Origin: Paenibacillus lignilyticus
GTDB lineage: Bacteria; Bacillota; Bacilli; Paenibacillales; Paenibacillaceae
DNA length: 64,000 bases
Assembly (NCBI RefSeq): GCF_017942085.1
Contig: NZ_JAGKSP010000011.1
Coordinates: 1 to 64,000, forward strand
Reading direction: 5' to 3'
Part shown: positions 25,978 through 34,368 of the stretch, piece after piece
How positions within the stretch are numbered: the stretch's first letter is position 1
Layout: every line of letters starts with the position of its first letter
Made by a program: the position numbers and the translations under genes
Notes under the pieces: generated by a model
What the model was told of the DNA's origin: nothing
The model's input: only the letters and a program-made list of their open reading frames with translations
The model's database searches: none

Positions 25978-27528
25978 TCATCCCAGCAGCTTGCTTCTCG
26001 CCTTGCTGCGGTAATCCTGCGGGCTGATCCGGTATTTATCGCTGAACAGACGCGAGAAATATCTCGGATTCGCAATCCCGACTAAGGTGGAGATTTCATA
26101 GATTTTGAGATCCGACTGTGCCATCATGGCCTTCGCCTGCTCCAGTCGGAAGTCTTGGAGGTAATCCAGGAAGCTGTGTCCCGTTTCATTGCGGAACAGC
26201 GTTCCGAACCAACTCGGGCTCAAGTTAACCTGCCTGGCAACGGTGACCAGATCGATATCCTCCTGATAGTTGCTTCGGATATACTTGATTGCCTCGCGGA
26301 TTTCTTGCCGGCAGCGATGCGTCGGCATTGTCCGGCGATTTAAGCTTTCGATCAACTGTGTGATGATCAAGAAGAGGCTGCTGACATGCTCGCAGTGTTC
26401 GATCGCGGACAGAATCCATTCGCGAGCGGCAACCGCCCTCTCCTCCGTCTCCAAATCAAAGTCCTCCCGGAAGCAGCTGCTGAGCTCGAAGCCGGCATGC
26501 TTCAGCTGTTCGGTGCCCGGCTTCGAATACATGGCAATCTCATCGCGCCACGAAATCAGCAGCGTTGCGAGTGCTGCGGCATCGTCCTCTTCGGCTGTCT
26601 TCTTAATATCGGTATAGAGCGCCTTCAGTCTGGCATTCGACGATGATGAAGTCTCGCCTTCCGCACCGTTTTCACCGACGATGACGCACCCTTTAGGCTC
26701 ATAGAAAGCTTGCTCGAGCAGCTTGCGGCAGGTTACGAGCGCATCCGGCAGCTGAGCCAATTTATACTTGAAGCCCGATAGCGATTGAAGCGGCTCTAAA
26801 TCACGATTCAAACATTCGTCATATCCTTGCTTCAAGGTTTGCATCGTCCAGGCATTGAAATCCGCGCTGCCGTTCGTCTCGCTCGAAGCGATCAGCACAG
26901 CCCAGAGCGGCCCTGTCAGCCGAATGACGAATGAGGCATACGGAGCGAATTCCTTCTCATAAGCATCGATCATCCTCGCCGCATCATGCTTGACATCGCC
27001 GGGAAACCGCAGCAGCGCGAGCCTAAATTGCTTGAAGGCCGACAATTCGTACTCCAACGCATCCGCCGATGCCGATGTGCCTCCCGAGAGCAGCCAATCC
27101 TGCAGCAGCTGCCGCAGCGTCCAATGCTTCTGCATGCGCGCCTTGCGGATTTCCTCGACCGCCCGATCCAGGCAGGAGATAAACTCCGTCTCGCTTAGCA
27201 GCAGCTTGGTCAAATAATCTACCGCACCGTTTCGCATAGCGCTTTGCACTTTCTCGAAATCCTCGAAGCAGGTTAACAGGATGACTGCCGGCGGCGATGT
27301 CATGCCGCGGATTCGCTTTAATAAGCCCAGGCCATCCAGTATCGGCATGCCAATATCGGCTATCACAATATCCGGCTGCAGCTTCTCTAACATCCGCCAA
27401 GCCTGCTCGCCGTTCTCCGCTTCCCCGGCGATTTCGTAACCGCGGGCCGCCAAATCAAATGAACGAATTCGCATCCTGGCTAACGGCTCATCATCGACGA
27501 TTAGCAGGCGAAAAGTAGGTTGATGCAT
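25978..27528 (-). CDS. YesN-like response regulator with AraC output domain
   Basis: A 516-residue transcription factor. Receiver domain 5-125 with acidic pocket D12/D13, phospho-acceptor D58 and K108; a long middle region (about 130-400); AraC DNA-binding domain about 410-514 with RLEQAKAMMAQSD and YFSRLFSDKYRISPQDYR. ATG 27528 has AGGAGG 7 nt upstream. It pairs with the histidine kinase immediately upstream. Two 21-bp-spaced half-sites in front of the transporter operon are plausible targets, which would make the whole six-gene unit autoactivated. Confidence 0.92.
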   Translation of the reverse strand: MHQPTFRLLIVDDEPLARMRIRSFDLAARGYEIAGEAENGEQAWRMLEKLQPDIVIADIGMPILDGLGLLKRIRGMTSPPAVILLTCFEDFEKVQSAMRNGAVDYLTKLLLSETEFISCLDRAVEEIRKARMQKHWTLRQLLQDWLLSGGTSASADALEYELSAFKQFRLALLRFPGDVKHDAARMIDAYEKEFAPYASFVIRLTGPLWAVLIASSETNGSADFNAWTMQTLKQGYDECLNRDLEPLQSLSGFKYKLAQLPDALVTCRKLLEQAFYEPKGCVIVGENGAEGETSSSSNARLKALYTDIKKTAEEDDAAALATLLISWRDEIAMYSKPGTEQLKHAGFELSSCFREDFDLETEERAVAAREWILSAIEHCEHVSSLFLIITQLIESLNRRTMPTHRCRQEIREAIKYIRSNYQEDIDLVTVARQVNLSPSWFGTLFRNETGHSFLDYLQDFRLEQAKAMMAQSDLKIYEISTLVGIANPRYFSRLFSDKYRISPQDYRSKARSKLLG

Positions 27529-27550
27529 GCGCTAACCTCCTGTAATAGGG

Positions 27551-27619
27551 AGTTTGACGGAGTCAAACTCTCACGGATTTGGGAGTTCTCTCACAGATTC
27601 GGAAGTTCTCTCACAGCCG
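27551..27619. repeat. Palindrome plus three 20-bp tandem units between kinase and regulator genes
   Basis: The core CTCTCAC recurs at 27568, 27588 and 27608 (period exactly 20 bp) within units such as GGGAGTTCTCTCACAGATTC. It is preceded by a perfect palindrome AGTTTGAC-GGA-GTCAAACT (27551-27569). The last unit overlaps the kinase stop codon. The motif resembles GAGAGTT palindromes elsewhere in the window. Confidence 0.75.
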
Positions 27620-29383
27620 TGGCAGTAGAATGACGACGGTCGTTCCCTCACCAAAATCGCTGCGGATGGATAAACCGTAACGTTCTCCAAAATGAAGCCG
27701 GATCCGCCGATGAACGTTCAGCACTCCAATGCCGCGCTCGCTGCCCGGATCTACGTCTTCTAGCAGTGCCTGCCGCAGCCATTCCAGCCTCTCCGACGGA
27801 ATGCCGACACCATTGTCTCTCACGTAAATCGCTACCGCTCGTTCCTCGATATGAACCGAGACGTCGAGCTCTCCTTGCCGTCCTTCCAGTGCATGCAGGC
27901 CGTGGAACACCGCATTCTCTACGATCGGCTGCAGGACCAGCTTCATTACCGGCATCTGTGCAATCTCAGGCGGCGCAGACCCAATCCGAAAATGGAAGCG
28001 GTTGCCGTAACGAACGGATAGGATATGTAAATAATCGCTTGCATACCGCAGTTCGTCTGCAAGCGGCGGCTGTTTGTTGTCGTCCAGGCTGTATTGGAGC
28101 AGCCGACACAGCACCTCCATCATTTCGTGCAGCTCCGGCTTGGGGCTGACGTCAATCATGATGTCGATCGTATTCAGCGTATTGTACAGAAAATGCGGAT
28201 TGATTTGCGACAGCAGCACCTGCATGTCGGATTGACGCTTCGCCTCCTCCGTTCGCTGAAGGCCGATGACAAGATCGGAGATTTTGCCCGTCATCTGGTT
28301 GAACTGATTTGCCAGCTCCCCTAACTCATCGCGCTGCTTCACCTGCACCTTGGCTTCCAGATCGCCTCTGGCAACCTTGCGTATCCCTTTGGTCAATGCG
28401 AGAATCGGCCTCGTAAACCACCAAGAGACCGTAATATATATACCCAGAAACCCGATCAAACCGAACAACAGCAGCGACCAAGCGATCTGCCCGAGCGGCT
28501 TAAACCGACTCTCCAGCTTGTTGACGTCGCCAACGACGATGACCTTCCACTTCAGGTTCGTATTCATGTACGAGACGGAATGATAGACGCCGGCTTTCTT
28601 GAAATACTGCAGCGCCTGCGGCAGCGTCTCTACATTCTTCTCCTCAACGAGCTTTCTTCTGAACTGCGTTGACGGGCTTGCCCAGATATAGTCGATCAAT
28701 TGATTGTCGCTGCCATAGAGCAGCGTCTGCGTATCGTAGCTGCCGGCGAAGGCCGCGCTTCGATCCAGAAATGCAGACAAATCTACCAGAAACGCCAGAT
28801 AGCCGGACGTATGCCCCTCTTCGTCGAAAACCGTTTTTGTTACCAGGCTGGTCGGGCCGTATGCCCCCGTTCGGCCGATATCGGAGCGGATCGTATCCGA
28901 CCACTCGAACACGCCCCGGCTCTCTTCCGCCTGCTTCCGCACAAGCTGCTCTTCCTTCTCCGAGAAATTGCCCCAGAAATTTTGCGGATACCCTGTAATA
29001 ACGCCATCCTTGCGAATATAAACGATGCCTCGAACAAAGTCCGAGCGGATTTGGGCGGCTGTATGCATGGAGCTGCTAAGATTATCGCCGGCGCCGCCTT
29101 CCTGCTTGATCGTCTGCTCCATTTCCAGCATGTTGTAGGTGATTTCACTATTATAAATGGAGATCAAGTGCGTGACCTGACTGGACATGCCGGCAAGTGC
29201 TTCGTTCTGCGTTTCCCTGAGGAAACCGAGCGTATAGTCCTTGGCGATCTGCACGACGAAAAATACGAACAACGTGCTTGGTATGAACAAAAGTAGAATC
29301 AATTTGGCGCGCGAACCAAGCGCGAAGCGAGGATTCAATCCGGATGCACCCTTCCTAGGCGGCGTTATCCCGTAAATAGACAA
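27611..29383 (-). CDS. YesM-like sensor histidine kinase
   Basis: A 590-residue membrane sensor. TM1 27-46, an extracellular dCache-like sensor (about 47-298), TM2 300-323, HAMP 322-375, His-kinase domain with phospho-acceptor H397 in LSQINPHFLYNT, and an ATPase domain with N-box LQPIVENAVFHG and G-boxes DNGVGIP and GIGVLNV. The start is uncertain: TTG 29383 has no good ribosome binding site and overlaps a hairpin, while TTG 29338 lies about 10 nt after AGGAAGGG. It forms a two-component system with the following regulator and probably senses the sugar imported by the adjacent transporter. Confidence 0.9.
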   Translation of the reverse strand: MSIYGITPPRKGASGLNPRFALGSRAKLILLLFIPSTLFVFFVVQIAKDYTLGFLRETQNEALAGMSSQVTHLISIYNSEITYNMLEMEQTIKQEGGAGDNLSSSMHTAAQIRSDFVRGIVYIRKDGVITGYPQNFWGNFSEKEEQLVRKQAEESRGVFEWSDTIRSDIGRTGAYGPTSLVTKTVFDEEGHTSGYLAFLVDLSAFLDRSAAFAGSYDTQTLLYGSDNQLIDYIWASPSTQFRRKLVEEKNVETLPQALQYFKKAGVYHSVSYMNTNLKWKVIVVGDVNKLESRFKPLGQIAWSLLLFGLIGFLGIYITVSWWFTRPILALTKGIRKVARGDLEAKVQVKQRDELGELANQFNQMTGKISDLVIGLQRTEEAKRQSDMQVLLSQINPHFLYNTLNTIDIMIDVSPKPELHEMMEVLCRLLQYSLDDNKQPPLADELRYASDYLHILSVRYGNRFHFRIGSAPPEIAQMPVMKLVLQPIVENAVFHGLHALEGRQGELDVSVHIEERAVAIYVRDNGVGIPSERLEWLRQALLEDVDPGSERGIGVLNVHRRIRLHFGERYGLSIRSDFGEGTTVVILLPRL

Positions 29384-29423
29384 GTATACTCACGAATGCA
29401 CGGATGCGCATTCATGAGTATAC
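29384..29423 (-). promoter_or_regulatory. Intercistronic hairpin between solute-binding protein and kinase genes
   Basis: Sixteen-base inverted repeat GTATACTCACGAATGC / GCATTCATGAGTATAC with one mismatch (able to wobble) and an 8-nt loop. There is no T tract after it. Located 17 nt after the binding-protein stop and directly before the kinase start, it fits a 3' stabiliser and partial attenuator that keeps the binding protein more abundant than the kinase. Confidence 0.65.
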
Positions 29424-29440
29424 CGAATTCATTTACTGCC

Positions 29441-31150
29441 TTATTGTTTCTCAACGCCCAGCTGCGAAGCAGCATCGTCGATGAGCTTCTGACCGCCTGC
29501 TTTCTTCCATTCTTCCACATAAGCGTCCCAATCGTCAAAGGAACGTTTGCCAAGCACGAAGGAAATTTCATTCTTGTTCTGGAAGTCAGTCAGCTTCTGG
29601 CTTGTCGGACCGTCTAGCGTCAGGTTCATATCAAAGTTCTTATAGCGCGGCATCGCGATGACCTGCTGATTCCATTTGCTTCCGGTGACGCCGACCGGCT
29701 CATCGTCATAGACTTGCCAGATCAGGGTATAGCCGAAGAACTGCCAGTCCTGGAGCGATTGATATTCCGGTTTCGCCTTCGAGAGGTGCGATTCTTTGAT
29801 GAAGAAAACGTTCGTACCGTCATCATTCAGCTTCACGGTAGAGTCATCCGGGAAGATTTCCGGCCCGCCGCCTTGTGAAACGGCCCAGTAATTCTGATTC
29901 GGATATATCATCGTATCGAGCATATGGGCAAGACGCATCATTTTGCCTTGATCATCCTGCAGCTTCTTGGAGAAAATGAACAGTCCGCCCGGATTGCCGC
30001 CCGGTCCGTACATGCCGCCTTTACCTTCGCTTGATTTAAGCGGATTGAGCGGTTCCCACAGCGTAGCTGCCACTGCATCCTTCTTCTTCGCATCGTACTG
30101 CTCCTGCACGATATTCCAGCCCGGGTACCAGACGAGGCCGATCTGATCGTTCAAGCTGTAGGCCTTGAACGGCTCCCAACCGATCGTATACCAGTCCGGC
30201 GCGAGCAGCTTGTTATCGTATAGCTTCTTCACAAACTGCAGGAACTGTTTGGTCGTACCATCCAGCATCGGATGATTGATCTTGCCGTCCTGTTCATTCC
30301 AGCTCGGATGGCCATACATCGTCTTCAGCGCATCCATCATGGACCAACCGTTGCCGGCACCCGCGGCGCCCATTAACCAAGTATCGGCTTTGCCGTTCTT
30401 GTTGGGATCCTTCTCGACGACTGCTTTCGCGTAAGCGAACAGCTCGTCTTCATTCGTCGGCATGCTCATGCCGAATTCCTTCAACCAGTCCTGGCGGATA
30501 AAATAAGCCCAGTTGTCCGGGAACACGCTGTAACGCGGCACCCCGATCAATTGATCATCCTTCGTGGTAGCCCAGTTCTTGTATTCCTTCGTGACATATT
30601 GCATAGCCTGCGGCATGTATGGCAGCACTTCTTTGCCATCCAGCAGTTGACCCGCATTATAAAGCGATAAGGCGACATCCTTAACCGGCATCATGACCAT
30701 GTCCGGTTCGTCCCCGGAAGCAAAGCGCACGCTGACGGAGTTCTTCAGATCATCCGCATTCATGCTCGTGAACTTCAGCTTCACGTTGAATTGCTTCTCC
30801 AAGAATTCCTTCACCTTATCTTCAGGCACCGACTGGTTGAAGGAGCCGGATACCATAATATCCAGGTCGTAGGATTTACTCATATCATCATAGGCATAGC
30901 TGGATTGATCCACTGCTTTGGGAACCGGCGGGAACGCATCCGGAAAATTAAGCTCTTGGAGCGGCGGCTCAGCCTTGCCGCTGTCAGCATTTCCGTTGCC
31001 GGTATTCGTCGCTTCGTTATTGCCCCCTCCGTTATTCGTCGCATTATTGGCAGCAGCGCCGTTATTCGTCGTGTTGTCGGAGCAGGCGTTCAGCATCGTA
31101 ACGGAAGCCAATAGAACGGCCAATACGGTATAGGTCATTTTCTTTCTCAT
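29441..31150 (-). CDS. Extracellular solute-binding lipoprotein of a CUT1 ABC transporter
   Basis: A 569-residue lipoprotein with signal peptide MRKKMTYTVLAVLLA, lipobox LNAC and lipidated C23, then an Asn/Gly/Thr-rich linker. It is a family-1, LplA/LipO-like binding protein of about 520 residues, typical of Paenibacillus oligosaccharide importers. ATG 31150 with AGGGGA 8 nt upstream is preferred over the frame extending to 31279, which overlaps the permease gene. It follows the two permeases and is separated from the kinase by a stable hairpin. Confidence 0.93.
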   Translation of the reverse strand: MRKKMTYTVLAVLLASVTMLNACSDNTTNNGAAANNATNNGGGNNEATNTGNGNADSGKAEPPLQELNFPDAFPPVPKAVDQSSYAYDDMSKSYDLDIMVSGSFNQSVPEDKVKEFLEKQFNVKLKFTSMNADDLKNSVSVRFASGDEPDMVMMPVKDVALSLYNAGQLLDGKEVLPYMPQAMQYVTKEYKNWATTKDDQLIGVPRYSVFPDNWAYFIRQDWLKEFGMSMPTNEDELFAYAKAVVEKDPNKNGKADTWLMGAAGAGNGWSMMDALKTMYGHPSWNEQDGKINHPMLDGTTKQFLQFVKKLYDNKLLAPDWYTIGWEPFKAYSLNDQIGLVWYPGWNIVQEQYDAKKKDAVAATLWEPLNPLKSSEGKGGMYGPGGNPGGLFIFSKKLQDDQGKMMRLAHMLDTMIYPNQNYWAVSQGGGPEIFPDDSTVKLNDDGTNVFFIKESHLSKAKPEYQSLQDWQFFGYTLIWQVYDDEPVGVTGSKWNQQVIAMPRYKNFDMNLTLDGPTSQKLTDFQNKNEISFVLGKRSFDDWDAYVEEWKKAGGQKLIDDAASQLGVEKQ

Positions 31151-31241
31151 GGCTCTTGATCCCCTCTCTGAAACCAATGATATATGTGAAGAAGCACCTC
31201 CGGATGGCTTCTCGACACCACTGTTACACGTTGCTTGATCG

Positions 31242-32123
31242 TTACCCTTTGACGGCACCCATGTACATGCCTTTGACAAAATGCTTTTGCAGGAACGGGT
31301 AGACGCATAGAATCGGGACGAGGCCGATGACGACCGTCGCCATCTTGATCGTTTCCGTACTCACCGCTTGAGTAGATTTCAACATACCATTCATATTGTC
31401 ACCGCTGATGGAATCGACGGTCAGCATGTTCTTGAGCACCATCTGCAGCGGATAGAGCGATTTGTCATTCAAATAGAGCAATGCGTCAAACCAGCTGTTC
31501 CAATGTGCTACGAGGTTAAATAACCCGATGGCAGCAAGCGCCGGCGCGGCCAGCGGAAGCACGATACGCGTCAAGGTGTTCCATTCTCCCGCTCCATCCA
31601 TTTTGGCGGATTCGATGAGGCCATCCGGCAGGTTCTCGATGAAAATCTTGATGACGAGCAGCCCGAAACTATCTACCATGAGCGGCAGCACCATGGACCA
31701 AACCGAGTTGATGAGCCCCAGCTGCTTGATGACGAGATAGGTTGGAATCATGCCGCCATTAAGCAGGATTGTTGCCAAAATAAAGAATAGAAACAGCTTC
31801 CTGCCCGGCAGCGTCCGCTGCGCCAAGACGTATGCCCCGATCGTCGTCAGAGCCAATGAAAGCAGCGGTCCGACCGTACTGCGGAAGACGGAAATCATGA
31901 ACGAATGCCACACAACGGAGGAAGCCATGATCCGTTTGTACGCTTCGAGCGTTGGTTCCTTCGGAATGATGACGAAATAATTGCGTTGAATCATCTCCGC
32001 TTTGGTCGTAAACGACATCCCAAGGACGTAGATTAGCGGGAAGATGGCGGTGATTGCCACGAGAATAACGATGATATGTATAATCGTCTGGTAAATCTTA
32101 TCGCTTCGCGATTTATAGATCAC
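31242..32123 (-). CDS. CUT1 ABC sugar transporter permease (LplC/MalG-like)
   Basis: A 293-residue permease with six membrane segments and the cytoplasmic EAA loop SAKMDGAGEWNTLTRIVLPLAAPAL (about 185-209; Gly 20 residues before its end conserved). The C-terminus is KHFVKGMYMGAVKG, as in LplC/YtcP. It is second in the operon, 15 nt after the LplB-like gene. No ATPase gene is nearby, so a shared MsmX-type ATPase is expected (inference from other CUT1 systems). Confidence 0.93.
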   Translation of the reverse strand: MIYKSRSDKIYQTIIHIIVILVAITAIFPLIYVLGMSFTTKAEMIQRNYFVIIPKEPTLEAYKRIMASSVVWHSFMISVFRSTVGPLLSLALTTIGAYVLAQRTLPGRKLFLFFILATILLNGGMIPTYLVIKQLGLINSVWSMVLPLMVDSFGLLVIKIFIENLPDGLIESAKMDGAGEWNTLTRIVLPLAAPALAAIGLFNLVAHWNSWFDALLYLNDKSLYPLQMVLKNMLTVDSISGDNMNGMLKSTQAVSTETIKMATVVIGLVPILCVYPFLQKHFVKGMYMGAVKG

Positions 32124-32138
32124 AGGTGGTCCCCCATT

Positions 32139-33110
32139 CTACCAGATACCACGACCGGTGTATTTTTTGGCGATGAAGTTGCTGGATATTATGAAAACCA
32201 TTCCGATAATGGACTGGAAGACGCCGACTGCCGTACCGATACTGAATTGAAGCCGATTAAGTCCTTCACGATATACCCAAGTCTCAATGACGTCCGCGGA
32301 ATCCAGCACGGCCTTATTATAGAAGAGCAGAATCTGCTCACCGCCGGCGAACAGAATATTGCCGAGACTGATACACAGCACAAAGGTGATAACGGGCAAA
32401 ATGCTTGGCAGTGTAATCGCCGTAATTCTCTTCATCGGCCCTGCGCCATCGATTGTGGCGGCTTCATACAGCTGCGGATCGACGGTCGTCAGCGCCGCTA
32501 AATAAATGATCGTGCTCCAGCCGATTTCCTTCCACAGTGCGGAACCGAGCAGCAGCGGACGAAACCACGTTTCCGATAGGAAAAACTCGAACCGATTGTA
32601 ACCCAGCCACGCCAGCACGTTGTTGACGAAACCTGATCCTGTGGAGAAGAACGCAAACACAATGCCGTAAACGATGACCCACGAGAAGAAATGCGGAATA
32701 TAAACGGCGCTTTGCAGCCATTTCTTCAATCTGCTCGACGCCAGATCATGGAACATGATAGCCAGAATAATAGGCGGGAAGAAGCCGACTACAATACGAA
32801 GAAGGCTGATCTCGACCGTATTGCGCAGCACGTTGACGATTTCGGGGTCCTCGAACATGATCCTAAAATTACCGAAGCCCACCCACTCGCTGTTGAACAC
32901 CCCGGTACCCAGCTGCAAATCCTTAAAGGCAACGATCCATGCCAGCACGATCGGCCAATACCGGAAAATAACGTAATACGCGATGACGGGCAGAAACATC
33001 AGATACAGCACACGATGATCCACGATCCGCTGCCATAGGCCGCGTTTCGACGGAACCGCAGCTCTGCCGGAATGCAGCGCTGCGATCGACTTCAGGCCTG
33101 ATTTTGCCAC
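32139..33110 (-). CDS. CUT1 ABC sugar transporter permease (LplB/MalF-like)
   Basis: A 323-residue permease with six membrane segments. The EAA loop is EAATIDGAGPMKRITAITLPSI (split here as EAATIDGAGP and MKRITAITLPSI). GTG 33110 follows AAGGAGG by 8 nt. It is the first gene of a six-gene unit (permease, permease, binding protein, kinase, regulator, M24 peptidase) behind the promoter at 33161-33189. Confidence 0.93.
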   Translation of the reverse strand: MAKSGLKSIAALHSGRAAVPSKRGLWQRIVDHRVLYLMFLPVIAYYVIFRYWPIVLAWIVAFKDLQLGTGVFNSEWVGFGNFRIMFEDPEIVNVLRNTVEISLLRIVVGFFPPIILAIMFHDLASSRLKKWLQSAVYIPHFFSWVIVYGIVFAFFSTGSGFVNNVLAWLGYNRFEFFLSETWFRPLLLGSALWKEIGWSTIIYLAALTTVDPQLYEAATIDGAGPMKRITAITLPSILPVITFVLCISLGNILFAGGEQILLFYNKAVLDSADVIETWVYREGLNRLQFSIGTAVGVFQSIIGMVFIISSNFIAKKYTGRGIW

Positions 33111-33160
33111 TATTGCTTCCTCCTTCTTCCTTTCCGAAGCGCTGCCGGTTTAATAAACAC

Positions 33161-33189
33161 AGTATAGCAAACGCTTTCATCGGAAAGGT
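33161..33189 (-). promoter_or_regulatory. Promoter and cre-like site of the transporter/YesMN operon
   Basis: Minus strand -10 TATACT (33166-33161) and a poor -35 ACCTTT (33189-33184), spacer 17. TGAAAGCGTTTGCT (33179-33166) matches 13 of 14 positions of the CcpA consensus TGNAANCGNTNNCA and fills the spacer up to the -10, so CcpA binding would block polymerase. The weak -35 suggests activator dependence. Confidence 0.65.
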
Positions 33190-33214
33190 ACACTGTGAAA
33201 CTGAAAAGGTGCAC
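33184..33214. promoter_or_regulatory. Pair of AraC-type half-sites 21 bp apart
   Basis: AAAGGTACAC (33184-33193) and AAAGGTGCAC (33205-33214) are direct repeats with one difference, spaced exactly 21 bp. This is two helical turns, the spacing of AraC-family half-sites. The proximal copy covers the -35 region, as expected for direct activation. The downstream-encoded YesN-like regulator is the obvious candidate. Confidence 0.6.
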
Positions 33215-33252
33215 AAATACACTGAGTTTTCTAGAGGCTTTGCCCCCCGAAC

Positions 33253-33296
33253 AAAAAAAAGCAGCGGCTCCGTCAACCTGACGTCAGCTCCGCTGC
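33253..33296 (-). terminator. Terminator of the Tad-like locus
   Basis: Stem GCAGCGG/CCGCTGC with an extended inner loop, followed on the minus strand by eight T. The 5' arm lies inside the last codons of the 33273-33761 gene. Confidence 0.9.
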
Positions 33297-33761
33297 TCCT
33301 TTAATCGTCCATTCGATTGGTTCAATAACAGTAAACACGCGGGGGTACACGATCTTGGCGATCAGAATGACGCCGGGTCGATGCAGCGTTACTTCGTAAT
33401 CATAGGCAGCATTGCGATAGGTATAGGGAAAAGCCGCCGAGTCCCCGTTGACTACCTGAAAATCTACGACCTCCACTCGTTCCTGTAAATAAGAGCCGGG
33501 CAAGGGCTGCCCGCTCTCATCCAGCTGCAGATTGCGCTGCAAGTAAAGCCCGGCCGCCCGGCTCGCCGCAAGCTCATCAATGTGTAGTCGGCCTTCTGCC
33601 AGTGCGGCTCCATTCACCTGCTGGGCTGCTGCATGAGCAGCGCGATTCACCGCATGTTTCCCCTGAAACAGCGCCGTTATCGCCAGCTCCTCATCGGTTT
33701 GAAGCGCGTGCAGCAGCATCCATACGACCATCATCAGCATGACAAGCACCAGCTTATACAT
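33273..33761 (-). CDS. Pseudopilin-like protein of the Tad locus (TadE/F-like)
   Basis: A 162-residue protein with an N-terminal hydrophobic segment (about 3-19) starting straight after MYK, then a soluble domain with amphipathic helix (about 33-70, Ala-rich) and beta strands. This is the general layout of TadE/TadF minor pseudopilins, but no family motif is certain. It is last in the locus; its stop overlaps the terminator. Inferred role: minor subunit or initiation component of the pilus. Confidence 0.7.
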   Translation of the reverse strand: MYKLVLVMLMMVVWMLLHALQTDEELAITALFQGKHAVNRAAHAAAQQVNGAALAEGRLHIDELAASRAAGLYLQRNLQLDESGQPLPGSYLQERVEVVDFQVVNGDSAAFPYTYRNAAYDYEVTLHRPGVILIAKIVYPRVFTVIEPIEWTIKGAAELTSG

Positions 33762-33787
33762 TAGGTAGGTTCCTCTCCCCGAGATGG

Positions 33788-34213
33788 TTACGGGACATAT
33801 TCGCTCATCTTCATCCCGGAGGCTCGAAGCCTCGTATTCGCCGGTGGCGGTGCCAGCCCGATTAACCGGTCGATGGCGAGCAAGCCCTCCATCGGATAGT
33901 TCGCCGTCAGCGACAAGGAAGTTCCGCGAAGCAGCGGCTGATTGGCATCGGTTGCTGGGCTGCCGCTCCCCGAACTGACTACGAACTCAACCGAGCTCGG
34001 GAGTAGCCCGTACTTGGCTAATCGAAGCCTTGATTCCTGCATCATTGCGGCATCAATATAACCATGGTCGCCATTAGCGCCAATCTCCAGCAAGTAATCG
34101 ACTTCCTGCTGAAGAACGGCCTGCCGGACAATCAGAACATGCTTATAAATCGGAGAAAACATAAACCAGCACATCATGGCAGACAGGAGGATAAAGACAA
34201 GCAAACTCTTCAA
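33788..34213 (-). CDS. Small membrane-anchored protein of the Tad locus
   Basis: A 141-residue protein with one N-terminal hydrophobic segment (about 3-20) and an external domain containing YLLEIGANGDHGYIDAAMMQ and a Ser/Gly-rich loop. Its start is TTG 34213, overlapping the stop of the preceding 48-residue gene as TTGA, with GGAGGATGAG 8 nt upstream. The helix-plus-domain layout suggests a minor pseudopilin. Not recognised at family level. Confidence 0.7.
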   Translation of the reverse strand: MKSLLVFILLSAMMCWFMFSPIYKHVLIVRQAVLQQEVDYLLEIGANGDHGYIDAAMMQESRLRLAKYGLLPSSVEFVVSSGSGSPATDANQPLLRGTSLSLTANYPMEGLLAIDRLIGLAPPPANTRLRASGMKMSEYVP

Positions 34214-34356
34214 GGGCTCATCCTCCGAATCCCATCGCTCATATGCCGGCCGGATTGCTCCAGTTGAGCGTTCGTCCCCTGCTCGCCGCCGGTTACACCC
34301 TTGTATAGAATGACCGTAACGATGATAAGCAGCAGCGTCATCAATAGCGAGCGCAT
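34210..34356 (-). CDS. Tiny membrane protein, 48 residues, paralogue of its neighbour
   Basis: MRSLLMTLLLIIVTVILYKG begins this small protein: one membrane helix, then a hydrophilic tail with GTNAQLEQSG and ending IRRMSP. ATG 34356 has AAGGAGG 8 nt upstream and the stop overlaps the next start by 4 nt, so it is very likely translated. It aligns over its whole length with the 50-residue protein at 34369-34521 (shared MR..L.T, hydrophobic core, GT..Q.E..G, I...P). A pilin-like subunit role is inferred from the Tad context; the Flp-pilin Glu-Tyr motif is absent. Confidence 0.78.
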   Translation of the reverse strand: MRSLLMTLLLIIVTVILYKGVTGGEQGTNAQLEQSGRHMSDGIRRMSP

Positions 34357-34368
34357 GCTACTGCCTCC

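Noticed and set aside
33189-33224. TACACTG direct repeat 29 bp apart
   Set aside because: The AAAGGTRCAC pair at 21-bp spacing explains the same sequence with better helical phasing; the 29-bp repeat is probably incidental.
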